Shown: positions 8,301-17,431 of the stretch, piece by piece
Numbering within the stretch: position 1 is the first letter of the stretch
How the letters are laid out: the number at the start of each line of letters is the position of its first letter
DNA from: Paracoccaceae bacterium
GTDB lineage: Bacteria; Pseudomonadota; Alphaproteobacteria; Rhodobacterales; Rhodobacteraceae
DNA length: 64,000 nt
Direction: 5' to 3'
Assembly: GCA_902543185.1 (NCBI GenBank)
Contig: CACBXB010000006.1
Span: forward strand, 1 to 64,000
Notes under the pieces: model-generated
Databases searched by the model: none
Seen by the model: the letters and a program-made list of their open reading frames with translations, nothing else
Told to the model about the DNA's origin: nothing
Translations under genes and position numbers: made by a program

Positions 8301-10499
8301 CTAATAAAAGCTTTGAGGATCAATGTCGATGGATAATCTCAAATCCCCTTTTAGCGAAACTTTAGCCACCCACTTTCTAACTGCATCTTGGAGCTCGGGC
8401 GTCCTTGGGGATTTTATCAATAAACGTATCCGGTGGCGCCTTTTTATCCTGGAAATTGGTGCTGGAGCAGGGCCGTAAACTCTCGCTCCAATTTTGTCTA
8501 AAGACCGAGTATTTTTTTTAAGTTGGTTAGCTAAAAACATGGCCCTTTCCAAGTTACTTGATGAAATAATTATTCCCACCAACTTTCCAAATGGCGGCAT
8601 ACAAGCCAACTCGCGCTGTTTAGCTTCCGAAACCCAAAAATCATCGTCATCGCCTTTTAAAATTGCTTCGACAACAGGATGTTCAGGCTGATAGGTTTGA
8701 ATTAAGGCCCTTCCTCTATGATCCGTTCGCCCAGCTCTTCCGGAAACTTGCCTAACCAATTGGTAGGTCCGCTCTGCTGCTCTCAAATCTGATCCATGAA
8801 GACCAATATCGATATCAATCACGCCAACCAATCTCAATTTTGGGAAATTGTACCCTTTAGCAACCAACTGAGTACCAATAATTATGTCAGTACTCCCTTC
8901 AGAAATTTTTTGAATTTTATCTTTTAGCGATTTTGCTGATCCGTATAAGTCAGAAGATAGAACTGATATTTTAGCTTTAGGAAATTTTATTTGAGCCTCT
9001 TCGGCAAGTCTTTCTACGCCAGGGCCAACAACTGCTAATTTTCCTTTAATTCCACATGCAGGGCATTTATCAAGCATAGCCTTAGTGTGACCACATTGAT
9101 GACACATAAGGCGATTGATAAACCTATGCTCAACCATTCTTGCGTCACATTCGTCACAAGATATTTGGTTCCCGCACGCCCTGCAAACAGTCGTTGGAGA
9201 ATAACCTCTTCTGTTTAAAAACAATAAAGATTGGTCATTGTTCTGTAGGCATTCTGTGATAGCCTTTTCCAATTTACAAGAAATCCACTCATCAATCTTC
9301 AGGTTTTCTTCGCGCAAATCTATTGCTGATAAATTGGGTAGGCTTGCATCGCCATATCGTTCATGTATCTGAAAATGATTATACTTGCCATTTTTTGCGT
9401 TAACCCAGCTTTCAAGGCTTGGAGTCGCCGAAGCAAGTATGACTGTGGACCTTTCAATTGAAGATCTTAAGACGGCCATGTCTCGTGCATTATAAATTAC
9501 GCCATCCTCTTGTTTATACGAATGGTCGTGCTCTTCATCTACTATAACCAAACCCAAATTCATAAACGGTAAAAATAAAGCTGAGCGAGCACCAATAACT
9601 AGTTTGGCACCTCCACTTGCAACCATTTTCCAAACCCGTCGACGTTCCGCGAGCGTCGCTCCCGAGTGCCATTCTGCGGGATTTTCACCAAATCTATTTT
9701 TGACGCGACTAAAAAACTCTGAAGTGAGAGCTATCTCAGGCAAAAGCACTAAAACTTGCTCTCCCTTTCTCAAAGCATTAGCCACAGCTTCAAGATAAAC
9801 CTCTGTTTTGCCCGAACCTGTCACTCCTTGCAAAAGAATTGCAGAAAAATTATTTTTCTTTTGAAAATTATTTATTTTCTTGCATACGTTTATCTGGTTC
9901 GGATTTAATTTTTTTGGATTAAAATCGGGATTGAGCACTGGATAAGGGTTATCTCGCGAAATTAGCTCCTCATTAAGTATACCAATACGAGCTGCTGCTG
10001 CGATCACAGAGGTGCTAACTCCAGAAATACTAACTATTTCTTTAGTAGTGAGTTTATTCTTGTTAATTTTTGACAAAGCCGAGATCAGGCGATTGCGTTG
10101 AGGAGTTTTCTTAAAATCAGAGTGATTAGAAACTAGTGAAAAAACCTTTTGAGTAGCTGTTGGCTTATTCAAGTCCGGGACACGTGAGGATAATCTTAAG
10201 ATAAGATTCAAGGGTGTAATGGTGTAATCAGAAACAGCTTCTAAAAACTTTCTCATTAAGAAGGACATTGGTGGAGCATCAATTACACTTATCGCATTGC
10301 GCAATTTTGAGTGGTCATATTGACCGTCGCCAGGACCCCAAACAACACCCATCACTTTTCTTTTACCCAATGGTAGAATTAAAAAAGAGCCAATTTTACA
10401 CCCGCCCTCTGGAGCCAAATAATCTAAGGTGCGCGCAAATGGCTCCGTCGTTACAACAGCGATGCGTTCATTTTCATTATAAAATTCCCGCGCTTTCAA
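8301..10499 (-). CDS. priA: PriA, primosomal replication-restart helicase
   Basis: The 732-residue superfamily 2 helicase has an N-terminal DNA-binding region, Walker A LQGVTGSGKTEVYLEAV (about 225), the DEAH-type box IVDEEHDHSYKQEDG (about 320) and ATPSLESW. The zinc-binding insert is visible as CRACGNQISCDECDARM and CHQCGHTKAMLDKCPACG. PriA reloads the replicative helicase at stalled forks. It begins with TTG at 10499, preceded by GGGG about 7 nt away; no better start is seen. It diverges from the fsa-type transaldolase gene across about 120 nt. Length and motif content are complete. Confidence 0.96.
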   Translation of the reverse strand: MKAREFYNENERIAVVTTEPFARTLDYLAPEGGCKIGSFLILPLGKRKVMGVVWGPGDGQYDHSKLRNAISVIDAPPMSFLMRKFLEAVSDYTITPLNLILRLSSRVPDLNKPTATQKVFSLVSNHSDFKKTPQRNRLISALSKINKNKLTTKEIVSISGVSTSVIAAAARIGILNEELISRDNPYPVLNPDFNPKKLNPNQINVCKKINNFQKKNNFSAILLQGVTGSGKTEVYLEAVANALRKGEQVLVLLPEIALTSEFFSRVKNRFGENPAEWHSGATLAERRRVWKMVASGGAKLVIGARSALFLPFMNLGLVIVDEEHDHSYKQEDGVIYNARDMAVLRSSIERSTVILASATPSLESWVNAKNGKYNHFQIHERYGDASLPNLSAIDLREENLKIDEWISCKLEKAITECLQNNDQSLLFLNRRGYSPTTVCRACGNQISCDECDARMVEHRFINRLMCHQCGHTKAMLDKCPACGIKGKLAVVGPGVERLAEEAQIKFPKAKISVLSSDLYGSAKSLKDKIQKISEGSTDIIIGTQLVAKGYNFPKLRLVGVIDIDIGLHGSDLRAAERTYQLVRQVSGRAGRTDHRGRALIQTYQPEHPVVEAILKGDDDDFWVSEAKQRELACMPPFGKLVGIIISSSNLERAMFLANQLKKNTRSLDKIGARVYGPAPAPISRIKRRHRIRLLIKSPRTPELQDAVRKWVAKVSLKGDLRLSIDIDPQSFY

Positions 10500-10619
10500 A
10501 TTAACCCCAAATTAATTTAACGATAATGCAGCAAAAGACTTTAATAGGAAACAATCTTGCATTAATCACTGATATAACGAAGACACTTAACATTGGCCAA
10601 TCCCAAAAGGATGATAATT

Positions 10620-11273
10620 ATGAAATTTTTCGTAGATACCGCTGAAATTGACGAAATTAGAGAACTAAACGAATTGGGGATGGTAGACGGAGTGACAACT
10701 AACCCATCGTTAATACGAAAATCTGGACGAGATATAATAGACGTTACCAGAGAAATTTGTGAGATCGTATCTGGTCCTGTAAGCGCAGAAGTAACTGCAA
10801 TAGAGTCTGAGCAAATGATAGCCGAGGGTGTAAAGCTGGCTAAGATAGCAGATAATATAGCTGTTAAAGTTCCGCTTACTTGGGACGGGTTAAAAGCATG
10901 CAAAGCACTTTCTGATCTGGGTCATATGGTAAATGTAACTCTTTGCTTTTCGCCCAACCAAGCGCTGCTTGCCGCCAAAGCAGGTGCAACCTTCATATCT
11001 CCGTTTATCGGAAGACTTGATGACATTAATTTAGACGGACTAGACCTAATTGGGGACATTCGCCTAATTTATGATAACTATGGGTATGAAACCCAAATTC
11101 TTGCTGCCTCAGTCCGAACAGTTAACCACGTAACTCAAAGTGCTTTAATCGGCGCAGATGTAATGACAGCTCCACCATCAGTAATAAAATCTTTAGTCTC
11201 GCACCCTCTTACCGATAAAGGACTAGCTGCCTTTCTGTCCGATATTAAACAAGCAGGACAAAAAATAATTTAA
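10620..11273 (+). CDS. fsa: Transaldolase, short (Fsa/TalC) type
   Basis: The 217-residue TIM-barrel aldolase begins [20 protein letters not shown], the hallmark of the short transaldolase/fructose-6-phosphate aldolase family. The Schiff-base lysine lies in [15 protein letters not shown] (about 85), and [20 protein letters not shown] and [10 protein letters not shown] are conserved. The frame is open 9 codons further upstream, but the ATG at 10620 has AAGGA upstream and matches the family N-terminus. The enzyme acts in the non-oxidative pentose phosphate pathway. Sequence alone does not separate transaldolase from F6P aldolase activity. Confidence 0.93.
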   Translation: MKFFVDTAEIDEIRELNELGMVDGVTTNPSLIRKSGRDIIDVTREICEIVSGPVSAEVTAIESEQMIAEGVKLAKIADNIAVKVPLTWDGLKACKALSDLGHMVNVTLCFSPNQALLAAKAGATFISPFIGRLDDINLDGLDLIGDIRLIYDNYGYETQILAASVRTVNHVTQSALIGADVMTAPPSVIKSLVSHPLTDKGLAAFLSDIKQAGQKII

Positions 11274-11313
11274 AAATTACGCAATAATAATATTAAAAAA
11301 TGAGTGATAAATA

Positions 11314-12009
11314 ATGGACGATCATCTTCGTGAAGAAATCCTGGCGAAAGCCCACGAAATTTTAAATGACGAAATCTTATTAAGAGCACTCATAAAGGCT
11401 AGCGACAAAAACTTGGGCAGCAAAATAGTGGATCTTCGCAGCGTTGCGATGCAGAAAATGGACGGTGAATTAAAAAAACTAAAAAGATCTAACCAACAGG
11501 TCATCGCAACAGCGTATGAAAATTTGGTTGGTATGAAACAAGTACATCAAGTCGTATTGAAGTCGCTAGAGCAAAATAATTTTGATGAATTTATCACTAA
11601 CTTAGATACGGAGGCTTGTAATATTTTGAGAGTCGATTGTATTAAAATTGGTTTGGAAACTCATTCTTCACTTGAAAACACCGAAAAGTATGATTCGAAA
11701 TTGTCAAAGCTTCTCGATTTTTATCCTGTAAACTTTGTAGATACTTATATATCGCAAGGTGAAAATAACAGCTCAGATGACGTTGTATTAAGACCTACCC
11801 CAAAAGGCTCTGAACAGTTGTATGGCAAACTTTCCAAGAATTTAAAATCGGAAGGCTGTATAAAATTAAAGATTGGAAATAAAAAAATAATTGGCATTCT
11901 GGCGTTAGCGAGCAAGAAAAGAGAAAAATTTACTGCACGACAAGGAGTTGAACTTCTTAAGTTTATGGGAAGCGTATTTGAGCGCAGGATAAGTCATTGG
12001 CTAAACTAG
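11314..12009 (+). CDS. DUF484 family GAF-like protein
   Basis: The 231-residue protein has an N-terminal helical region (about 1-80, with coiled-coil character in VAMQKMDGELKKLKRSNQQ) followed by a GAF-like C-terminal domain ending GVELLKFMGSVFERRISHWL. This architecture fits DUF484, which in many proteobacteria lies directly upstream of xerC, as here. Its last 13 nt overlap the TTG start of xerC, suggesting translational coupling. The family's function is unknown. Confidence 0.82.
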   Translation: MDDHLREEILAKAHEILNDEILLRALIKASDKNLGSKIVDLRSVAMQKMDGELKKLKRSNQQVIATAYENLVGMKQVHQVVLKSLEQNNFDEFITNLDTEACNILRVDCIKIGLETHSSLENTEKYDSKLSKLLDFYPVNFVDTYISQGENNSSDDVVLRPTPKGSEQLYGKLSKNLKSEGCIKLKIGNKKIIGILALASKKREKFTARQGVELLKFMGSVFERRISHWLN

Positions 12010-12947
12010 AACTCATATCGCCAGCACAACTAACCTTATTGACCGAGTGGCTTGATTTAAAATCTGCATTAGAGGGGTCGTCTTCGAATACTTTAGTAGC
12101 ATATAAACGAGATCTAGTGGATTTTTTTTCCTTTTTAACGGTACATAATGGAGGTAAAAGTGGTGTAAGCCATCTTGATTCAATAGATCAAGCTTCTATG
12201 AGATCTTGGATGGCAGAAAATCGCAGATCAGGCAAAACCTCTCGATCAATAGCAAGACAACTTTCATCAGTAAAATCATTTTACAAATGGTTTGCAAAAA
12301 GACGCGGCATTGACCCAACCATGGTTCTGATTACAAAAGCTCCAAAATTTCAAAAAAAAATGCCTCGTGCACTATCGAAGGAAGCTGCACAAGAAATTTT
12401 AAGCAGTGTCAATTTAACTGATAATAAGCCATGGATAATCGCAAGGGATACCGCCGTAATACTGTTACTCTATGGTTGTGGTTTGCGAGTCTCAGAAGCA
12501 CTCAGTCTAAAATATCGTGAAATGCCTTTAACAGATACTATAAAAATTAAAGGCAAAGGTGAAAAATTTAGAGTTATTCCGGTCCTAAAGATAGCAAGAG
12601 ACGCTGTAGAAAATTACCTTAAGCTAGTACCATTTACTTTAAATGGTAACGATAATATCTTTAGAGGCGTCAGGGGCGGCAGCTTAAATCCGAGGTCAAT
12701 ACAATTAGTCATGAAGTTGATACGTGAAAAACTCGGGATTGCTGCAAATGCGACCCCACATTCATTGCGGCATAGCTTTGCAACTCATCTTTTAACATCA
12801 GGAGCAGACCTTCGCTCGATCCAAGAATTACTAGGACATGCCAGCCTTTCAACAACACAAATTTATACATCTATGAATTCTTCGCACTTAATGGATGTGT
12901 ATTCAAAAACACACCCAAAAGCTAAATCGAACATTAATAGAATTTGA
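11997..12947 (+). CDS. xerC: XerC-type tyrosine recombinase
   Basis: The 316-residue tyrosine recombinase has an N-terminal SAM-like core-binding domain (about 15-110: SNTLVAYKRDLVDFFSFL) and the catalytic domain with all key residues. Arg I is in YGCGLRVSEALSL, Lys in IKGKGEKFRVIP, the HxxR box in THSLRHSFATHLL, and His plus nucleophilic Tyr in LGHASLSTTQIYT. XerC with XerD resolves chromosome dimers at dif. The start is TTG at 11997 inside the DUF484 gene; the next in-frame ATG would remove the N-terminal domain. An integrase role is unlikely, since there are no mobile-element genes nearby. Confidence 0.93.
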   Translation: MAKLELISPAQLTLLTEWLDLKSALEGSSSNTLVAYKRDLVDFFSFLTVHNGGKSGVSHLDSIDQASMRSWMAENRRSGKTSRSIARQLSSVKSFYKWFAKRRGIDPTMVLITKAPKFQKKMPRALSKEAAQEILSSVNLTDNKPWIIARDTAVILLLYGCGLRVSEALSLKYREMPLTDTIKIKGKGEKFRVIPVLKIARDAVENYLKLVPFTLNGNDNIFRGVRGGSLNPRSIQLVMKLIREKLGIAANATPHSLRHSFATHLLTSGADLRSIQELLGHASLSTTQIYTSMNSSHLMDVYSKTHPKAKSNINRI

Positions 12948-12973
12948 GCTTTAAATTGGACATTTGAAAGTTA

Positions 12974-13687
12974 ATGGAAAACCAAGCATCGAAAGAAAGA
13001 TTTACAGCTTTATTGGTTCACTTTTTCACCGCAACTGGAGCTGTTTTTGCTATGCTGGCCATGCTTGCGGCAGCAGATGAAAAGTGGAGTTTGATGTTCC
13101 TGTGGCTTGTAGTTGCCTTCGCAGTTGATGGAATAGATGGCCCATTGGCTCGTCATTTCGATGTTAAAAAAAATGCTCCTCGTTTTGATGGAAATTTACT
13201 CGATTTAATAATAGATTATTTAACTTATGTCTTTATTCCCGCTTTTGCTCTTTTCAAATCGGGTTTGCTACCTGGATGGACCGGATGGTTTGTAATAATA
13301 ATAATAACTTTCTCTTCAGCTATGTATTTTTGTGATGGTAATATGAAAACAAAAGACAACAGCTTTCAGGGCTTCCCTGGGTGCTGGAACATGGTAATCC
13401 TTGTACTGTTTGCCATTAAACCAAGTTTTTGGCTAATAATTGCAATAGTTGCAATTTTGGCATTATCAATGTTTTTGCAGATAAAATTTATACACCCAGT
13501 AAGAACTGTAAGGTGGAGAATTATAAGCTTGCCAATAGCATTATTGTGGACCGGATTTGGAGCATGGGCGGCTTGGGTAAATTTTGACCCTGACAGTTTA
13601 GCAATTTATGGCCTTATTTTTTGTTCATTATATTTAATATTGGCCGGAGCACTGCAACAAGTCTTACCCAGTGTTAAAGATAGGTAG
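12974..13687 (+). CDS. pcs: Phosphatidylcholine synthase
   Basis: The 237-residue CDP-alcohol phosphatidyltransferase has a modified family signature VDGIDGPLARHFDV followed by FDGNLLDLIIDYLTYVF (about 55-90), the form seen in bacterial Pcs. About eight membrane helices are predicted. Pcs condenses CDP-diacylglycerol with choline to make phosphatidylcholine, a route common in alphaproteobacteria and dependent on imported choline. It starts 26 nt after xerC. Identity rests on the motif and length. A general CDP-alcohol transferase is the alternative. Confidence 0.9.
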   Translation: MENQASKERFTALLVHFFTATGAVFAMLAMLAAADEKWSLMFLWLVVAFAVDGIDGPLARHFDVKKNAPRFDGNLLDLIIDYLTYVFIPAFALFKSGLLPGWTGWFVIIIITFSSAMYFCDGNMKTKDNSFQGFPGCWNMVILVLFAIKPSFWLIIAIVAILALSMFLQIKFIHPVRTVRWRIISLPIALLWTGFGAWAAWVNFDPDSLAIYGLIFCSLYLILAGALQQVLPSVKDR

Positions 13688-13793
13688 TAAAGGTTCAATA
13701 AATCTTTTGATTTTTTATAACTAAACGAATTGAACACCTTGTATCTCCTGCCGGTTTAATTATTATGCCTTTCTAGAAAATTGAGGGATAAAA

Positions 13794-14351
13794 ATGTCTT
13801 GGACCGATGAACGCGTTGAAATATTGACCAAAATGTGGGCTGAGGGTAATTCTGCAAGTCAGATAGCGAAGGAACTTGGTGGCGTTACAAGAAACGCAGT
13901 TATTGGAAAAGTCCACCGCTTGGGTTTGTCCAACAGAGTGACTACCAGCAACTCGAAAAAATCGGAATCAAACGCAAAATCAGCCCCTAAAAATAGTCCT
14001 AAGGCTAAGCAAAAAACTCGCAAGATTGAAGTCTCAGAACCAAAGTTGGACAATGTTACTTCGCTAAGGCGGCAGATAATTCCGGCCGGCCAACCCCTTC
14101 CACCACAACCATCAGCAAACGAAATAAGCCCTGAAGCTTTAGCGCGTGTAAGTGAAATTGAAAAAAAAGCAAAAAAATTAAGCCTTCTGGAGCTTACAGA
14201 AAAAACTTGCAAATGGCCAGTCGGCGATCCTGCAACAGAAGATTTTTGGTTTTGTGGGCTGGCTACTCAATCAGGGAAACCTTATTGTGAAGCCCATGTG
14301 GGCGTAGCCTTCCAGCCTATGAATAGCCGCCGCGATAGGCGCAGATCATAA
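13794..14351 (+). CDS. gcrA: GcrA cell-cycle regulator
   Basis: The 185-residue protein begins MSWTDERVEILTKMWAEG and has the GcrA helix-turn-helix SASQIAKELGGVTRNAVIGK (about 21-40). A charged variable linker spans about 50-110. The C-terminal sigma70-binding region contains the Cys/His segment CKWPVGDP, FWFCGL, KPYCEAHVGVAFQP. In Caulobacter GcrA acts with RNA polymerase at promoters carrying GANTC methylated by CcrM. It is monocistronic, about 100 nt after pcs and convergent with the next gene. Its presence is strong evidence for an alphaproteobacterium. Confidence 0.96.
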   Translation: MSWTDERVEILTKMWAEGNSASQIAKELGGVTRNAVIGKVHRLGLSNRVTTSNSKKSESNAKSAPKNSPKAKQKTRKIEVSEPKLDNVTSLRRQIIPAGQPLPPQPSANEISPEALARVSEIEKKAKKLSLLELTEKTCKWPVGDPATEDFWFCGLATQSGKPYCEAHVGVAFQPMNSRRDRRRS

Positions 14352-14373
14352 ACGCCATTCTCACTTGCAAAAT

Positions 14374-15312
14374 TTAGATAGTCACTTCGTAGCCAATTTC
14401 TTCCGGTTCATCGTCTACAATTTGGGCTGGAAAGCCAGCAGCTCGAATATCTAGACCCGTGGCTTCTTCAAGTCTTTTTATAATATTAGGAGATAACTCT
14501 CTTGGACCAAACCGTTTTATTCCATCAGCAAATATTGAAATTAACAAAGGGTTCAATTCCAAAGGAATTTTTGCGCGATCTGCCACTGCTTGAAACAAGC
14601 CTATATCTTTGGCGACTAAATCCATCGTGAATGAAATATCTCTACTTCCATTTAATATGACTTGGCTTTCAGTTTCGTTAACAAATGAGTTACCTGAAGA
14701 AATAGAAAACGCTTTGTAAGCAACACTTAAATCCATTCCAGCACCTTTTGCGACAGTTAATGCTTCCACGCAGGAAACAAGATTTGCAGTCGCAAGATAA
14801 TTTGTAATAACCTTTAATATGCTAGCGGACCCTAACTCTCCAGTGTGCAGTACTCTGCGCCCCATTTTTGTTAAGAGCGGAAGAATATACTCAAAAGTTG
14901 ATCGGTCACACCCAGAAAAAATACTTATATTTCCCGTGTCAGCTCTGTGGCAGCCGCCCGATACAGGACAGTCAGCAGCAGCGCCACCTTTATCAGTCAC
15001 TAAAGCTCCCAACCTTCTCACCTCAGCCTCGTCAGTAGTTGACATTTCAAGCCAAATTTTGCCTGGAATTACAAAATCAATCATTTGTTGCATAACTTCA
15101 TTTGATGCAACCGGACTAGGCAAACAGGTGATTACCACATCACATGTATTCATAATATTTTGTGGATTTTTTCCATCACTTGCTCCTCTTGTTACGAAAT
15201 TATTCACTAGACCTTTATCAAGATCGTGAACTGATAGTTCAACACCATTTCGTACGAGGCTACCCGATAATTTACCACCAACATTTCCTAAGCCAATAAA
15301 TCCAACATGCAT
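14374..15312 (-). CDS. NAD(P)-dependent beta-hydroxyacid dehydrogenase
   Basis: The 312-residue 3-hydroxyisobutyrate-dehydrogenase family protein starts with the Rossmann motif HVGFIGLGNVGGKL. The substrate-binding DCPVSGGCHRADTG segment (about 117-130) and the catalytic Lys in SASILKVITNYLATANL (about 164-180) follow. The family reduces or oxidises short 3-hydroxyacids such as 3-hydroxyisobutyrate or tartronate semialdehyde; which applies here is unclear. It lies 90 nt downstream of a TetR gene on the same strand, so it may belong to that regulator's operon. It converges with gcrA. Confidence 0.85.
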   Translation of the reverse strand: MHVGFIGLGNVGGKLSGSLVRNGVELSVHDLDKGLVNNFVTRGASDGKNPQNIMNTCDVVITCLPSPVASNEVMQQMIDFVIPGKIWLEMSTTDEAEVRRLGALVTDKGGAAADCPVSGGCHRADTGNISIFSGCDRSTFEYILPLLTKMGRRVLHTGELGSASILKVITNYLATANLVSCVEALTVAKGAGMDLSVAYKAFSISSGNSFVNETESQVILNGSRDISFTMDLVAKDIGLFQAVADRAKIPLELNPLLISIFADGIKRFGPRELSPNIIKRLEEATGLDIRAAGFPAQIVDDEPEEIGYEVTI

Positions 15313-15402
15313 ATTTCATAACCTTTATTAATAGTTTTTTTATCTTATTTTAAATTAAAAACTTAACTATGCTGAAACGCGACACTTACGTTAAAAATCT
15401 CT

Positions 15403-15987
15403 TTAAGTTACAGCTCTTAAAACAATTTTCTGATAAATATTTTTGATCTCTGGAACTGAAATTCTACCATCTTTTTTGTACCAAGTATTTACTTCTTTAA
15501 GCATACCAATAATTGCAAGACTTGCTATTTTAGTCTCTTCGCATGAAAAAATTTTTTTATTTGCACCGTCGCTCAAAATTTTGCTGAGTATGAGTTCATA
15601 TTTATTTCTAAGCTTTTCGATTTTTTTAAAATTTTCAGGAGTTAAATTTCGAAGTTCCATATATGCAATAAAAACTTCTTCTGGGCGATTAAGATGATAC
15701 TCAATGTGAAAATCCACAAAAAATTCCAGCAATTTATCGGGTCTTTCAGGTAATTTTCGTCCGTGCCAAGTTTGCAACAGATTTTCCATATGACTTATTA
15801 ATAATTCTGATAATATTGTTTGTTTATCTGGAAAATAGTTATATAAAGCTCCAACTTGTAAGCCAACTTTAGAAGCGATTTGTCTCATAGAGACGGCTGC
15901 ATAACCTCGCTCCGCAAACAGATGCAGTGCGATCTCACTAATTTTGGGCTTTGTAAGCTTTGCATAAGATCCTAAAGTTCGAGCCAT
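15403..15987 (-). CDS. TetR family transcriptional regulator
   Basis: The 194-residue protein has the TetR N-terminal helix-turn-helix at about residues 15-60 (EIALHLFAERGYAAVSMRQ, then VGLQVGALYNYFPDKQTIL). The C-terminal ligand-binding region is helical (YHLNRPEEVFIAYMELRNL). A perfect 14-bp palindrome lies 15 nt upstream of the start codon and probably serves as its own operator. The ligand is unknown. Its target may include the dehydrogenase gene downstream on the same strand or hom on the other side. Some relatives regulate acyl-CoA metabolism, but I cannot assign that here. Confidence 0.88.
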   Translation of the reverse strand: MARTLGSYAKLTKPKISEIALHLFAERGYAAVSMRQIASKVGLQVGALYNYFPDKQTILSELLISHMENLLQTWHGRKLPERPDKLLEFFVDFHIEYHLNRPEEVFIAYMELRNLTPENFKKIEKLRNKYELILSKILSDGANKKIFSCEETKIASLAIIGMLKEVNTWYKKDGRISVPEIKNIYQKIVLRAVT

Positions 15988-16001
15988 CTTGAGATATTAA
16001 C

Positions 16002-16015
16002 TGAACAATTGTTCA
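16002..16015. promoter_or_regulatory. candidate TetR operator palindrome
   Basis: TGAACAATTGTTCA is a perfect 14-bp palindrome in the 132-nt region between the divergent TetR gene and hom. It sits 15 nt before the TetR start codon. Size, symmetry and position are those of TetR-family operators, suggesting autoregulation. Binding is inferred, not shown. Confidence 0.55.
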
Positions 16016-16119
16016 AAAAAAACCCTAAATATAAAAGAGGCTAAGATATCTTATAGATTGCAAGGAATGTTATCTCAATATACACCTGCCGCACTAATAG
16101 CTTTCGAGAAGGATGGAAA

Positions 16120-17406
16120 ATGACTAAACCCCTTAGGCTTGGTATTGCTGGTTTAGGCACCGTTGGCGTCGGCGTAATTAAAATAATTCAAAATAAGCTA
16201 TCTCTTCTAAAAGCGCGAACTGGAAAGCAGATTTTAATTTCCGCTGTTACGGCAAAATCCAAAACTAAGGACAGAGGGATAGATTTGTCTTCCTATCAAT
16301 GGGAAAGAGACCCGGTTTCTCTTGCTAATAGAGAAGATATTGATGTTTTCATCGAGCTTATTGGTGGTCACGAAGGGGCTGCCAAAGAAGCCGTGGAAAT
16401 CGCAATCAGTAAAGGGAAAAATGTTGTTACAGCTAATAAAGCTCTTTTGGCTCATCACGGCCATGAGTTAGCTTTAAAAGCGGAGGAAAATGGATCAATT
16501 TTAAGATTTGAAGCTGCTGTTGCCGGCGGTATTCCAGTTATTAAGTCTTTGTCAGAAGGCTTAGCAGGTAATTCTATCAATAGAATAATGGGCGTAATGA
16601 ATGGCACATGTAATTATATTTTAACTCGAATGGAGTCGTCCGGGTTAAGTTATGAAGAAGTTTTTTCAGAGGCTAATGAATTAGGTTACCTGGAGGCTGA
16701 TCCCAATCTGGATATTGGAGGAATAGACGCTGCCCATAAACTTTCAATACTGTCATCAATTGCCTTTGGCACAGAGATAAATTTCAATGGAGTTGAATTA
16801 GACGGTATAGATAAAATTACAATCAACGATATTCATCAAGCTGCAGATATGGGATTCCGAATAAAATTATTGGGCGTTAGTCAAATGACCAGTAGTGGAT
16901 TGGAACAAAGAATGAGCCCATGCCTAGTTCCTACTCGTTCACCTTTAGGCCAACTAGAAGGCGGAACCAATATGATCGTTATAGAAGGCGACCAAGTCGG
17001 TCAAATAGTGCTTCGGGGAGCTGGTGCAGGCGAAGGACCAACGGCAAGTGCTGTTGTGTCTGACATTATTGACATAGCTCGCGGGATCAGTTTAGCAACT
17101 TTTGGCCAACCAGCCAAAACACTTAAAAAAGCGTCATCTTCAAAATCACAAACACCCGCACCATATTACCTAAGAATGCTTCTTCATGATGAGCCAGGAG
17201 CACTTGCAAAAATAACTAAAATTCTAAGTCAATTTAACGTGTCTATTGATCGCATGCGCCAGTATGGGCATGAAGATGAAAATGCTCCCGTTTTAATAGT
17301 CACGCATGAGATAAAACATGAAGATTTAATGACAGCGATTCAAGAACTACCAAATACACAAGTTTTGAAAGCTCAACCATTAGCAATTAGAATAGAAGCA
17401 GTATGA
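16120..17406 (+). CDS. hom: Homoserine dehydrogenase
   Basis: The 428-residue enzyme has the N-terminal NAD(P)-binding motif LGIAGLGTVGVGVIKI, the catalytic core with NVVTANKALLAHHG (about 105-118), GVMNGTCNYILTRM and ELGYLEADPNLDIGGIDAAHKL (about 185-206). A C-terminal ACT domain covers about residues 350-428 (YLRMLLHDEPGALAKITKIL). It reduces aspartate semialdehyde to homoserine for threonine and methionine synthesis; the ACT domain usually mediates threonine feedback. It is followed by glpX after 25 nt and then recJ, a conserved order in Rhodobacterales. Confidence 0.97.
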   Translation: MTKPLRLGIAGLGTVGVGVIKIIQNKLSLLKARTGKQILISAVTAKSKTKDRGIDLSSYQWERDPVSLANREDIDVFIELIGGHEGAAKEAVEIAISKGKNVVTANKALLAHHGHELALKAEENGSILRFEAAVAGGIPVIKSLSEGLAGNSINRIMGVMNGTCNYILTRMESSGLSYEEVFSEANELGYLEADPNLDIGGIDAAHKLSILSSIAFGTEINFNGVELDGIDKITINDIHQAADMGFRIKLLGVSQMTSSGLEQRMSPCLVPTRSPLGQLEGGTNMIVIEGDQVGQIVLRGAGAGEGPTASAVVSDIIDIARGISLATFGQPAKTLKKASSSKSQTPAPYYLRMLLHDEPGALAKITKILSQFNVSIDRMRQYGHEDENAPVLIVTHEIKHEDLMTAIQELPNTQVLKAQPLAIRIEAV

Positions 17407-17431
17407 ACATGATAAAGTTTGGACAGAAATT

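Noticed and set aside
10562-10903. 113-residue minus-strand open frame over the transaldolase gene
   Set aside because: It is antisense to a well-conserved enzyme, has no ribosome site and a low-complexity Ser/Ile-rich sequence.
11997-12947. phage or integron integrase
   Set aside because: The DUF484-xerC arrangement is the housekeeping one, and no attachment sites, cassette genes or phage genes are nearby.
13694-13735. GTTCAAT and ATTGAAC arms between pcs and gcrA
   Set aside because: The 7-bp arms are about 30 nt apart in AT-rich sequence and may be chance.
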